Assembly (NCBI GenBank): GCA_019694395.1 | Contig: JAIBCC010000009.1 | Span: 1-64,000, forward strand | Length of the DNA stretch: 64,000 nt | Direction: 5' to 3' | Source of the DNA: Pyrinomonadaceae bacterium | GTDB taxonomy: Bacteria; Acidobacteriota; Blastocatellia; Pyrinomonadales; Pyrinomonadaceae | Shown: positions 50,309 through 58,524 of the stretch, one piece after another | How the letters are laid out: the number at the start of each line of letters is the position of its first letter | Numbering within the stretch: the stretch's first letter is position 1 | Translations under genes and position numbers: made by a program | Notes under the pieces: model-generated | What the model was told of the DNA's origin: nothing | Databases searched by the model: none | What the model saw: the letters and a program-made list of their open reading frames with translations, nothing else

Positions 50309-50968
50309 ATGGATCAAAGAAAACTTTTAGAACGTGAGCTTAATGTTTTACGCGACCGTCTGCTTTTGATGGGCGGCGAAGTAGAGTTGGCTTTGCAGCG
50401 CGCAATGCACGCTCTTTTGCAAAGAGACAGCGAGGTAGCCAATCAGGTCATCGAAGGGGACCGGATCATTGATCGGCTTGAGCTTGAAATTGATCGGATG
50501 AGTGTGGATGTTCTGGCTTTGCGTCGTCCGGTTGCGCGAGAACTTCGGACGGTGATTTCGATTTCCAAGATTACGCCGATTTTAGAGCGAATCGCCGACC
50601 ATGCTACGAATATCGCCCGCGCTGCTCTGGAACTAAATGACGAACCCGAAATCAATATTTTTGCAGGATTTAATCAAATCGCTGATTTAGCTACCGAAAT
50701 GCTGCAAAACTCATTGGATATTTTTACTTCAAACGATTCGGAAAAAGCGAGGCAGTTAATTTCCAAAGACGCAGAAATTGACAGTATTTACGAACAATTA
50801 GCCGGTAATTTAATGGAAACAATGTCGCAGGATGTGACTAAATCTACCAGAATTGCCCGTTTGCTTTTTGTTGCCAAAGATTTAGAGCGCATCGGCGACT
50901 ACGTTAAAGATATTTGTGAACTGACCGTTTATATGAAAGAAGCGGTTTTTATCAAACACCAACAGTAG
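50309..50968 (+). CDS. phoU: Phosphate signalling protein PhoU
   Basis: 219 residues from ATG 50309. Two three-helix-bundle repeats with metal-binding E/D-x-x-x-D motifs: RIIDRLELEIDRMSVDVLAL...ERIADHATNIARAALEL in repeat 1 and DAEIDSIYEQLAGN...DLERIGDYVKDICELTVYMK in repeat 2. PhoU couples Pst transport to PhoR/PhoB. The pst transport genes are not in the window. It is followed by phoB and phoR in order. Confidence 0.95.
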   Translation: MDQRKLLERELNVLRDRLLLMGGEVELALQRAMHALLQRDSEVANQVIEGDRIIDRLELEIDRMSVDVLALRRPVARELRTVISISKITPILERIADHATNIARAALELNDEPEINIFAGFNQIADLATEMLQNSLDIFTSNDSEKARQLISKDAEIDSIYEQLAGNLMETMSQDVTKSTRIARLLFVAKDLERIGDYVKDICELTVYMKEAVFIKHQQ

Positions 50969-51054
50969 AATTTTTGATTTTAGATTTGCGATTTTCGATG
51001 GAGAATTCGAATTTGATCAAAAAAATCAAAAATCAAAAATCAGAATTCAAAAAT
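50969..51054. repeat. Short-period hairpin, 'AAAAATC' type
   Basis: Left arm words TTTTTGATTTTAGATTTGCG and on; right arm AAAAAATCAAAAATCAAAAA and on. The period is about 7-8 nt. It fills the gap between phoU and phoB and may partly end transcription. Same words as the linker at 11357. Confidence 0.75.
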
Positions 51055-51059
51055 AGAAT

Positions 51060-51746
51060 ATGTCTCAACAAATTTTAATTATCGAAGACGAGCCGGATAT
51101 TGCCGAAAGTTTGCGTTACAACTTTGAGCGTGAAAATTACAAAGTTTTGATTGCTGAATCAGGCGAAAAAGGTTTGCGTCTCTCTCTGGATGAACATACC
51201 TCGCCGGATTTAATAATTTTGGATTTGATGCTGCCCGGAATGAGCGGTTTGGAACTTTGCCGCCGTTTACGCCGTGAGCCTGAAACCCGCCGCACTCCGA
51301 TAATTATGCTGACCGCGAAAGTAACAGAATCGGATAAAATTACCGGATTGGAAATGGGAGCAGACGATTATATTGTTAAACCGTTTTCGGTCAAAGAAGT
51401 TGTCGCGCGGGTGCGGGCAGTTTTGCGCCGGAGTGATTCGGGCAGCATTCCACGTTACGAGGACGACAAACTTTCGATCGATTTTGAAGATATGCGCGTC
51501 GTTTGTAGTGGAAATGACGTTAAATTAACTCGTAAAGAATTTGCTTTGCTGACTAATTTAGCCAAAAATGCGGGACGGGTTGCGACTCGTCAAAATCTGC
51601 TTGATAACGTTTGGGGATATAGTTATTTTGGCGATACGCGAACTTTAGATGTTCACATCCGACGGTTGCGGCAAAAGCTGGGCGATTGCGGAAATTGCAT
51701 TGAAACGGTAGTTGGAATCGGGTATCGTTTTATCGGAATGAAATAG
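51060..51746 (+). CDS. phoB: PhoB-type response regulator
   Basis: 228 residues. Receiver domain with Asp10/Glu11, phospho-acceptor Asp55 (LIILDLMLPGMSG), Thr85 and Lys107 (YIVKPFS). OmpR-type winged helix follows with VKLTRKEFALLTNLAKNAGR and DTRTLDVHIRRLRQKLGD. Together with PhoU and PhoR it controls phosphate-starvation genes. A likely target, the 11-bp-phased repeat, is upstream of phoU. Confidence 0.93.
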   Translation: MSQQILIIEDEPDIAESLRYNFERENYKVLIAESGEKGLRLSLDEHTSPDLIILDLMLPGMSGLELCRRLRREPETRRTPIIMLTAKVTESDKITGLEMGADDYIVKPFSVKEVVARVRAVLRRSDSGSIPRYEDDKLSIDFEDMRVVCSGNDVKLTRKEFALLTNLAKNAGRVATRQNLLDNVWGYSYFGDTRTLDVHIRRLRQKLGDCGNCIETVVGIGYRFIGMK

Positions 51747-51806
51747 GAAAGTAAAAAGGCAAAATTAAACAGTAAAAAGATTTGCCGATCAAAAATCTGA
51801 AATTGT

Positions 51807-52898
51807 ATGAGTTTGTTAGGTGATTGGTTTAGAAAAAAAGAAGAATCAACCGAAAAAACTTCACGCCAAATTTCGTTTGACATCCTCAAAACTCTCCGTG
51901 AAAGTGCGATCATTGTTGGGGAAGATACTCAAATTATTGCCTCAAATCAGCAAGCCTATGATGACTTTGCTCGTAAAAACGGAGCTTTGGAAAATAAGCG
52001 TTTGACCGAAGTAATTCGTGATCGCGCAGTTCACGACGGTTTTCTTAAAGCCTTAGAAAACAATGAATCTTCCGAAGTTAAATTTGATTTTCTGTTTAAT
52101 GAAAAACGCTCCTTTTCGGCAAAAATTACTCCGATAATTTTAGAAGAAAAACGTCACGCCATTGGAGTTTTTTATGAAACAACCCAAATCGAACACCTCG
52201 AACGAGTAAGACAGGAATTTCTCTCAAATGTTTCGCACGAGCTCCGCACTCCGCTTACCTCGATTCTGGCATTTGTTGAAACGCTTGAAGATGGAGCAAT
52301 TGACGATAAAGCAAATAATCAAAGATTTTTGGCAGTAATCCGAAAGAATGCAGAAAGAATGCACCTTTTAATTGATGATATTGCCGAACTTTCCTTGATT
52401 GAATCAGGGCAAATCACGATTGAGCCGAGAGAAATTAAATTGGCATCTCTGGTTGATGAACTTTTTACCAATCTTTCTGCAAAAGCAACCGCTCGTAATG
52501 TCAAACTTTTCCATAAAATTTCTACTGAGAAAAAAGTTTGGGCAGATAAAATGAGATTGGAGCAAGTTCTGACGAATTTGATTGATAACGCCATCAAATT
52601 TAATCGTGAGAACGGTAGCGTGACAATTACCTGCGAGGAAAAAGACCAAACGGATTTGATTAATGTGACAGATGAAGGCGAAGGAATTTCGAGCGAACAT
52701 TTGCCCAGAATTTTTGAGCGTTTTTACCGCACTGATAGGGCGCGTTCACGCGAAATCGGCGGCACCGGATTAGGTTTGGCAATCGTCAAACATCTGGCTC
52801 GACTGCACGGCGGCGAAGTTTCCGTGACTTCGACTTTGGGACAAGGCTCAACTTTTATTATTCAGCTTCCGCAAAAAACTCAAGAAAATCTTTCCTAG
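51807..52898 (+). CDS. phoR: PhoR-type sensor histidine kinase, soluble
   Basis: 363 residues. No membrane helix, unlike many PhoR proteins; the N-terminus is basic and may lie at the membrane. PAS-like region (~25-125; ESAIIVGEDTQIIASNQQAY), HisKA with phospho-acceptor His144 (FLSNVSHELRTPLTSIL), and HATPase_c with N box LTNLIDNAIKFN, G1 DEGEGIS and G2 GGTGLGLAIVKHL. It is the cognate partner of the adjacent PhoB. The lack of a sensor loop fits signalling through PhoU. Confidence 0.92.
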   Translation: MSLLGDWFRKKEESTEKTSRQISFDILKTLRESAIIVGEDTQIIASNQQAYDDFARKNGALENKRLTEVIRDRAVHDGFLKALENNESSEVKFDFLFNEKRSFSAKITPIILEEKRHAIGVFYETTQIEHLERVRQEFLSNVSHELRTPLTSILAFVETLEDGAIDDKANNQRFLAVIRKNAERMHLLIDDIAELSLIESGQITIEPREIKLASLVDELFTNLSAKATARNVKLFHKISTEKKVWADKMRLEQVLTNLIDNAIKFNRENGSVTITCEEKDQTDLINVTDEGEGISSEHLPRIFERFYRTDRARSREIGGTGLGLAIVKHLARLHGGEVSVTSTLGQGSTFIIQLPQKTQENLS

Positions 52899-52991
52899 TT
52901 CATTTCATTTTTGCTACAATAAAACTTACCCGATAAAAACTGATTTTTGCAGATAGAAAAAGTGAAGTTTCTTTTATCTACTGGAGGGGAA

Positions 52992-53528
52992 ATGGATTTT
53001 AGGATCGGACAAAAAGTTTCGTATCCAAACCAAGGTGTTTGTGCAATTGAAAGTCTCGACCGAAAGGATGTAAATGGTCGCCCGGTAGAATTCTATTCAC
53101 TGCGGCTTTTATCAAATAATTCGATCATTTTCGTTCCCAAAGACAATACTCGAACAGTCGGAGTCCGTCCCGTTATTAATTCGGTTCAATGCTCGGAAGT
53201 TTTGAATTTTTTAGCCGATGATTTTGAAGAAATTGTTCCCGATTGGAAAACCAGAGTCCGGGATTTTTCTGCCCAAATTCAAACCGGCGACATCTTTCAG
53301 GTTGGTGACGCACTCAAAAAACTTACTTTTTTAACTACTTTCAAACAGCTTTCTTTTCGTGAAAAACGGCTTTGGGAAAAAACCAAGTTTTTGGTCGTTT
53401 CCGAATTAGCCGCTGTTTGTTCCCAAACCGAATGCGAAGTTGAAGAAAAAGTTGATAAATGTTTGGCAGAGGCTTGTGAAAAACACAATTTAAGCCGAAT
53501 TCAATTAGCTTCGAGCGCAACACATTAA
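52992..53528 (+). CDS. CarD/CdnL family transcription factor
   Basis: 178 residues from ATG 52992 with GGAGGGGAA 1-3 nt to its left as ribosome site; an upstream frame extension is unlikely. N-terminal RNA-polymerase-interaction (Tudor-like) domain: FRIGQKVSYPNQGVCAIES, then NNSIIFVPKDNTRTVGVRP. The C-terminal helical domain (~75-178) binds DNA in CarD proteins. CarD proteins stabilise the open complex at many promoters. It follows phoR by ~93 bp. Confidence 0.92.
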   Translation: MDFRIGQKVSYPNQGVCAIESLDRKDVNGRPVEFYSLRLLSNNSIIFVPKDNTRTVGVRPVINSVQCSEVLNFLADDFEEIVPDWKTRVRDFSAQIQTGDIFQVGDALKKLTFLTTFKQLSFREKRLWEKTKFLVVSELAAVCSQTECEVEEKVDKCLAEACEKHNLSRIQLASSATH

Positions 53529-53529
53529 T

Positions 53530-53618
53530 CAGGAGGCAGAAGCAGCAGCACCTGGCAGTTTAATTATTTACATTGCATTTGAAAACTGACTGCGGGTGTC
53601 AACCGCAAGTGCCTACTG
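53530..53618. repeat. Short-period hairpin, 'GGCAG' type
   Basis: Left arm CAGGAGGCAGAAGCAGCAGC and on; right arm ...GGGTGTCAACCGCAAGTGCC and TACTG. The stem is imperfect. It covers the convergent gap between carD and queF, and the queF stop codon lies inside the right arm. Related words occur at 6930. Confidence 0.65.
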
Positions 53619-54032
53619 TTTCTCGTAACTTGTGCGAACAATCGTTTTAATATTTCCGCGCACGTTAAAATCCCCTTCCAATTCAACCTTTAACGGATCA
53701 AGGGCTTTAACAAAATCTTCTAAAATTACATTCATTAAATGCTCGTGAAATATTTTTACTTCACGAAAAGAGTTGATATAAAGTTTTAAACTTTTAAGTT
53801 CTACGCATCTTTCATTCGGCACATATTTCAGCTTTATCGTGGCAAAATCAGGGAAATCCGAAAAAGGACAAATCGCCGTAAATTCGGGAATCGTAAAATC
53901 AATCCAGATTTCGCGCCCGACAAATTCGTATTTGAACGTATCAAGCGGATACAAATTCATTTCTTCGCGCGGAGTCGAGCGAATATCTAAGCCTTGTTGA
54001 TTGGTTGGTGGTAAATTGTAATCGTCTAACAT
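53613..54032 (-). CDS. queF: NADPH-dependent 7-cyano-7-deazaguanine (preQ0) reductase
   Basis: 139 residues, the short single-domain type. It reduces preQ0 to preQ1 for queuosine in tRNA. Catalytic Cys55 and Asp62 are in [13 protein letters not shown]. The [17 protein letters not shown] motif (QueF signature) and a C-terminal [10 protein letters not shown] are present. queC, queD and queE are not in the window. I see no preQ1 riboswitch upstream. Confidence 0.95.
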   Translation of the reverse strand: MLDDYNLPPTNQQGLDIRSTPREEMNLYPLDTFKYEFVGREIWIDFTIPEFTAICPFSDFPDFATIKLKYVPNERCVELKSLKLYINSFREVKIFHEHLMNVILEDFVKALDPLKVELEGDFNVRGNIKTIVRTSYEKQ

Positions 54033-54126
54033 AAAGAATTAGTCTAAAGTTTCAGGGCGCAAGTCTCAAGTGGTCAAGTAAAAAGTAAAAATTAAAAAAG
54101 CTGTGTGAAAAGTGAGTTCTATGTTT

Positions 54127-55344
54127 TTATGAGTTTACTGGTTCAGTTTCTTTAGTTGGATTTGAAACGGACAAAAGAAAAATAGCGGCTAAAATAGAAA
54201 GCCCTGCGCTAAAAATAAAAGCGGCACTTGCGCCAAACCAATTCCAGATTCCGCCGAGCAAAAGAGAAGCCGGAAAAACCGTTACGCCAAAAGCTAAATT
54301 ATAGAGTCCGAATGCGGTTCCGCGTTTTTCCTGAGAAACTAAATCTGCCACTAATGCTTTTTCTGCACCTTCCGTCAAGCCGAAATAAATTCCGTAAATC
54401 AAAAATAATGTCCACGCTTGCCACGCTTCGCTGACAAAAGCAAAACCGAGATAAACTAAGGCGTAAAGAACCCAGCCCGAAAAAATCAGTTTCTTGCGTC
54501 CGAATTTATCCGACAAACTGCCGCCGATCAATGAACTGATAACTTTGCTGAGATGCAAAAACATCCACAAAATCGGCAGCAAAGGCGGAGAAATTCCGGC
54601 ATCACGCGCCCGCAAAAGCAAAAAAGCGTCTGACGAATTTGAGAGCGTAAAAAGTGCAATTACTAACAAAAATCGCTTAAAATTTGCGTCAAATTCTTTT
54701 AATGAAAATTTAGGGGCGGTTTGTTTTATTTCGCTTTCGCCGTCTTCTTTGACAAAAAAGATGATTACAAAAAGTCCGAAAACGATTGGAATCGAAGCCA
54801 AAAGAAAAACGTTTTGATATTCGCTGACGGTTGGATTATCAGGATTTCGAGCATAGATCCAGAGCAGGATCGAAGCAATGATCGGACCGAAAACTGCGCC
54901 CAGATGGTCAGCCGCCCGATTAAATCCAAAAGCTAATCCGCGTTTTTCGTGCGGAACTTCTGCCGCCAAAAGTGCATCGCGCGGCGCACCGCGAATTCCT
55001 TTTCCGACACGATCCGTTAATCTCACGAACAAGACCTGTTCCCAGTTAGAGACAAATGCCAAAAACGGACGAGTTACGCTGGCAAGCGCATAACCAATGA
55101 AAACAAGAGATTTACGGGAATTTAAACGGTCGCTCAGGTAGCCGGAAAAAAGTTTTAGGATACTGGCAGTTGTTTCGGCAATTCCTTCGATTGCGCCAAT
55201 CGCTAATGGCGAGGCACCAAGACTGAGAGCCAAAAAGGTCGGCAGCAACGGGTAAATTATTTCGCTTGAGGTATCATTAAGGAGGCTGACAAAACTCAAC
55301 GCCCAAACATTGCGAGGCAAATTTTTATAATTCTTCCAAAGCAT
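54127..55344 (-). CDS. Major facilitator superfamily transporter
   Basis: 405 residues, 12 predicted membrane helices. MFS loop motifs: GYLSDRLNSRKSLVFIGYAL (helix 2-3) and GSLSDKFGRKKLIFSGW (helix 8-9). RLTDRVGKGIRGAPRDALL (helix 4-5) is typical of a bacterial subgroup with this RxGKGxRGAPRDAL motif. The substrate is unknown. It is probably a proton-coupled exporter or importer in the cytoplasmic membrane. It follows queF upstream on the same strand with a short repeat between. Confidence 0.9.
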   Translation of the reverse strand: MLWKNYKNLPRNVWALSFVSLLNDTSSEIIYPLLPTFLALSLGASPLAIGAIEGIAETTASILKLFSGYLSDRLNSRKSLVFIGYALASVTRPFLAFVSNWEQVLFVRLTDRVGKGIRGAPRDALLAAEVPHEKRGLAFGFNRAADHLGAVFGPIIASILLWIYARNPDNPTVSEYQNVFLLASIPIVFGLFVIIFFVKEDGESEIKQTAPKFSLKEFDANFKRFLLVIALFTLSNSSDAFLLLRARDAGISPPLLPILWMFLHLSKVISSLIGGSLSDKFGRKKLIFSGWVLYALVYLGFAFVSEAWQAWTLFLIYGIYFGLTEGAEKALVADLVSQEKRGTAFGLYNLAFGVTVFPASLLLGGIWNWFGASAAFIFSAGLSILAAIFLLSVSNPTKETEPVNS

Positions 55345-55414
55345 GGTGCAGGTATTTAAGTTTCCAAATAATTTAACAAAAAGATTGAGGATTGTTACTT
55401 AGTTTTGATTTGTT

Positions 55415-55669
55415 TTAGCGGGTGTTTCTGATCTGCGGAGGCGGTCCGGGTGGTCTGGACGGACGCGAAACCAACCACAGAACTCCTATTCCGCCAATAA
55501 CAGAAATCAGCAAAATTACTGCCACAATTACCAATCTAATTGCGGTTTGGAGACTTTTTTTGAGCATTTTGTAAGCGATGAATGCAGCTCCGGCTCCAAT
55601 TAGAAAGACAAAGATGAAAATTCCGATACCGACTCCACCGGCAAGTGGTGAAATGTCAAATAAGATCAT
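55415..55669 (-). CDS. Small membrane protein, two helices
   Basis: 84 residues. Two hydrophobic helices (~12-32 and ~45-68) with a short KMLKKSLQTA link and a Pro/Arg-rich tail (SRPSRPPGPPPQ). Its ATG overlaps the yacG stop (ATGA), so it is translationally coupled to yacG. No recognised family. It may be an adaptor or structural membrane peptide. Confidence 0.75.
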   Translation of the reverse strand: MILFDISPLAGGVGIGIFIFVFLIGAGAAFIAYKMLKKSLQTAIRLVIVAVILLISVIGGIGVLWLVSRPSRPPGPPPQIRNTR

Positions 55670-55872
55670 AATTTGCTTGACCTCTCAAATTCTTTTTCGA
55701 TTTCCCGAATATCTTCCTCAGTCAATTCTGAGCCTTCTGACGGCAAAGAAAATTCTTCATCTGCCCACGAACCAAAGTCGATCATTTTGCATCTTTCCGA
55801 ACAAAACGGGCGAAATTCATTGCCTTCATATTCAACCATTTTTTCGCAAGTTGGACATTTTACTAACGGCAT
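55666..55872 (-). CDS. yacG: DNA gyrase inhibitor YacG
   Basis: 68 residues from ATG 55872 (an in-frame TTG lies 3 codons upstream). Zinc finger Cys6, Cys9, Cys24 and Cys28 in VKCPTCEK...FRPFCSERCKMIDFG. IDFGSWADEEFSLP is characteristic of YacG, which binds GyrB and blocks its activity. The acidic C-terminal tail is also typical. Confidence 0.9.
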   Translation of the reverse strand: MPLVKCPTCEKMVEYEGNEFRPFCSERCKMIDFGSWADEEFSLPSEGSELTEEDIREIEKEFERSSKL

Positions 55873-56018
55873 AATTTTCAAAGATTAGCACAATTTTTAC
55901 AAAATTGCGCTATAATTCAGACAGAAATTTGATGCCTTTTAGCATCTGACAGAACAAATTAACGGATTTTTCGTAAAATGAGTTTTAGATTGTAAAAACG
56001 ATCATAAATGAGGTAAAA

Positions 56019-57116
56019 ATGGCTGATTACAAAGAGCGTTTTGAAGCGTGGCAGAAACAAGCGAAAGAAAAATTTGAAGAAATTGATAAGCAATTCGGCT
56101 TAAAAGAAAAACTGGAAGAAGGCGCAAAAGTTGTAACGGAAGTTGCCCAAAAAGGTGCGGAAGTTATGACCGATGTTGCGGGAAAAGGTGTCGAAGTCGT
56201 CAAAGACGGTGTTGACAAGATCAAATCCGAAGCCGAAAAAACCGAGACCGGAAAACAGGCGGTCAAAGTCGCGGAAGACACTTTTAAAACTGCCGAGCAG
56301 ACCGCTAAAACTGTTTATGAAGCCAGCGAACCGATTCGGGAAGTAGCGGAAGATGCCGCGAAAAATGCCGGAAAAGTTGCACAGGAAGCCGCCAAAAATG
56401 CAGGCGGAGTTGCCAAAGAAGCCGGAAAAAAAGCAGGCGAAGTTCTTTTTGTAGCGACGGAAAAAGCCTCTGAAGTTTTTGAAGATGCTTCCGAATCTTT
56501 TAAAAAAACTACGAAAACTGCTTCTGATCTTTTCGGTTTTGGCTCAAGTGTCGGTAAAACTCTGGATTCAGCCTACAAAACCGTTTCTAAAACTTTGGGC
56601 TGGGTGCAGGAAAATCCGCTTCAAGCCGCCGCTTCTGGCGTTTCATTGGTCGTTGGCGCAGGACTTGGGGCAGGTTTTACCTTGGTTTCTTCAAATTGGT
56701 TGTTTCATTCCGCTTTACCGGCGTGGGGCGTGAAAAAGGTCAGCGAGCAGTTTACCGATTATCTCACCTCGCAGGAAGAGCTTGTCAGCAAAGGTGAATT
56801 ATCGGAAGCCGAAGCCGAAAAAGTTAAGTTTGAAAAAGACATCGTAAAATATGTCGGCGCACCGTTATTAGGTGCGTTCTCGTGCGCGGCAGGCGTGATG
56901 ATGTGGGCGCAAATCTTTAACCCGAAAACAATTACGGGCGCACCAATTAGTTGGCTTTTAGGTGGAAATCCAATTCTCGAAGGTATTTGGCTCTTTGGCA
57001 ATGGCACGGTTTGTATGAAAGTCGGAGTTGAATTCTTTATGGTTTCGCTCGATGATAATGCGGATGTGCAAAAGATCGTCAAAGAAATCAAAGGAATGCT
57101 GCCGCAGGCAGGATAG
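56019..57116 (+). CDS. Membrane protein with LEA-like amphipathic 11-mer repeats
   Basis: 365 residues. Residues ~1-175 are charged, Ala-rich and helical. Clear 11-residue repeats run 114-168: AKNAGKVAQEA, AKNAGGVAKEA, GKKAGEVLFVA, TEKASEVFEDA, SESFKKTTKTA, as in group 3 LEA proteins and apolipoproteins. A membrane segment follows (~203-225, AASGVSLVVGAGLGAGFTLV), then a soluble/helical part and a second hydrophobic stretch near 280-300. GAGG precedes the ATG. Membrane protection or lipid binding is a guess from the repeat type. Confidence 0.75.
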   Translation: MADYKERFEAWQKQAKEKFEEIDKQFGLKEKLEEGAKVVTEVAQKGAEVMTDVAGKGVEVVKDGVDKIKSEAEKTETGKQAVKVAEDTFKTAEQTAKTVYEASEPIREVAEDAAKNAGKVAQEAAKNAGGVAKEAGKKAGEVLFVATEKASEVFEDASESFKKTTKTASDLFGFGSSVGKTLDSAYKTVSKTLGWVQENPLQAAASGVSLVVGAGLGAGFTLVSSNWLFHSALPAWGVKKVSEQFTDYLTSQEELVSKGELSEAEAEKVKFEKDIVKYVGAPLLGAFSCAAGVMMWAQIFNPKTITGAPISWLLGGNPILEGIWLFGNGTVCMKVGVEFFMVSLDDNADVQKIVKEIKGMLPQAG

Positions 57117-57135
57117 GGCAAAATGAAAAATAAAA

Positions 57136-57180
57136 AAAAGGCAAAAGCGTTGAATTCTTTAGTTCACGTTTTTGCTTTTA
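57136..57180. terminator. Terminator between convergent genes
   Basis: AAAGGCAAAAGCGT pairs with ACGTTTTTGCTTTT, about 13 bp with one bulge and one wobble, between A-rich and T-rich tracts. It lies after the LEA-like gene and reaches the last bases of the convergent small membrane-protein gene. Confidence 0.75.
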
Positions 57181-57426
57181 TTTTGCTGTTCTGAAAGCGT
57201 TTACAATCCCGAACAAACTAATTACCAACCACAAAATTTCTACAATAAAAGCCGAAAGATTAAAACTGAAAATTAAAGAAAGAGCTATTAATCCCGAACC
57301 GACAGCGTTGAGTAACGAATAGAGTATGGATTCACTACGGATTTTTTGCAGCTGGAGTAAAACGTAAGTCAGAATGATAGTCGCAACTCCGACGTTGCCG
57401 AGAAAATCGTAAAAACTGTATTGCAT
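57178..57426 (-). CDS. CBU_0592-type small membrane protein
   Basis: 82 residues from ATG 57426. Three hydrophobic helices: FLGNVGVATIILTYVLLQLQ, then ESILYSLLNAVGSGLIALSL and FIVEILWLVISLFGIVNA. The pattern fits the CBU_0592 family of unknown function, at moderate confidence. It is 8 bp downstream of the hydroxylase/CDGSH gene and likely in its operon. Confidence 0.75.
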   Translation of the reverse strand: MQYSFYDFLGNVGVATIILTYVLLQLQKIRSESILYSLLNAVGSGLIALSLIFSFNLSAFIVEILWLVISLFGIVNAFRTAK

Positions 57427-57434
57427 AACCAAAA

Positions 57435-58517
57435 TCAAAATTCTTTATGTGAATTATCACAGAAAGGCGGCGATTTTGTTAGTTTGCAATTGCATAATTT
57501 TGCTTTTCCGGTTCGTTTGGCTTCACAAAAAAGAGGTTTGAATTTTGTTCCGTGATGCGAACCGTCGCAAAAAGGCTGATTTTTACTGCGCCCGCATCGG
57601 CAATACAAATATTTTTCACTTTCTTTAAACTCGCAAATTGTCGGTTCAGCTTTCACGGTTTTTTCTTTCTGAAATCCTCTGGCAATTTCGCTTTCCGGTT
57701 TATCGGATTTAATCAACGGATAAAAATAACTGGCTGTCCAATTATCTTTCGGATCATTGACCAAACCGATTTCAGTCGGAAATTGCCGCGTAAACTTCGC
57801 CGTTCCAAAGAGCTGATCCCAAATCGAAAACATATTGCCGTAATTTCCGTTCGGATCGCTGATGCCGTCAATCATTGATTTGCCGTGATGCGCGTAATGA
57901 AAAGCCGGAGTAATAAAAATGCGCTCTAAAACGAAGGTCAAAGGGTTAAGAGATTTATATTTATACAAAGACTCATCCCAACGAACCGTGCTGTGAGAAC
58001 CGATAATGATAATTTGTTTGGCGATCAAACCGATTGCCACGGCTTTTAACCCGCCGAGAAAAATTACGATTCCAACCCACCAGATATTCGGCATCAGCAA
58101 ATAATACAGCCCGGCATTGCGGTAGGATACAAAAAATCCCATTTCTTCGGCTTGGTGATGCGGACGGTGAAGCGTCCACAAAAATTGGTATTCGTGACCG
58201 AAACGGTGATACCAATATTGCAGAACGTCGTCAATCAATAAATAAACCAACAAAATCAGGAATAAATTTAAATTGGCAACAGCATTTTGAACATTAGGAA
58301 TCAAGGATTTACCGAGAAAGAATGCAATAAAAACGATGAATGGTTTAATAATGAACGACAAAACCAAAAATCCGCCTGCTTCTTGAATCCAATCGCCGAA
58401 AGTTCGTTTAGTTGCGGTCAAATATCCGGCAAATGTCTCTAATAAACTGAAAAATAAAACAATGCCGATGACGATATATCCATCCAGATTTTCAATTCCG
58501 AAAAGCGGTTCATTCAT
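57435..58517 (-). CDS. Fatty-acid hydroxylase/sterol desaturase fused to two CDGSH iron-sulfur motifs
   Basis: 360 residues. The membrane part (~15-265) has the diiron histidine motifs HRFGH (104-108), HRPHH (117-121) and HYAHH (207-211) of the sterol desaturase/fatty-acid hydroxylase superfamily. The C-terminal tail carries two CDGSH-type motifs: Cys306, Cys308, Cys317 and His321 (CRCGRSKNQPFCDGSH), and Cys342, Cys344, Cys353 and His357 (CNCKLTKSPPFCDNSH). Each could bind a [2Fe-2S] cluster. The fusion suggests an internal electron donor for the oxygenase. It lies 7 bp after the GMC oxidoreductase stop. Confidence 0.93.
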   Translation of the reverse strand: MNEPLFGIENLDGYIVIGIVLFFSLLETFAGYLTATKRTFGDWIQEAGGFLVLSFIIKPFIVFIAFFLGKSLIPNVQNAVANLNLFLILLVYLLIDDVLQYWYHRFGHEYQFLWTLHRPHHQAEEMGFFVSYRNAGLYYLLMPNIWWVGIVIFLGGLKAVAIGLIAKQIIIIGSHSTVRWDESLYKYKSLNPLTFVLERIFITPAFHYAHHGKSMIDGISDPNGNYGNMFSIWDQLFGTAKFTRQFPTEIGLVNDPKDNWTASYFYPLIKSDKPESEIARGFQKEKTVKAEPTICEFKESEKYLYCRCGRSKNQPFCDGSHHGTKFKPLFCEAKRTGKAKLCNCKLTKSPPFCDNSHKEF

Positions 58518-58524
58518 AAAATTT

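Noticed and set aside
50990-51058. Tandem AATCAAAA words as a possible CRISPR array
   Set aside because: Units are 7-8 nt with no unique spacers and no cas genes nearby. They are short-period repeats.
53529-54126. preQ1 riboswitch near queF
   Set aside because: No C-rich pseudoknot core or matching aptamer pattern is visible upstream of queF on the minus strand. The hairpins there belong to the repeat classes.
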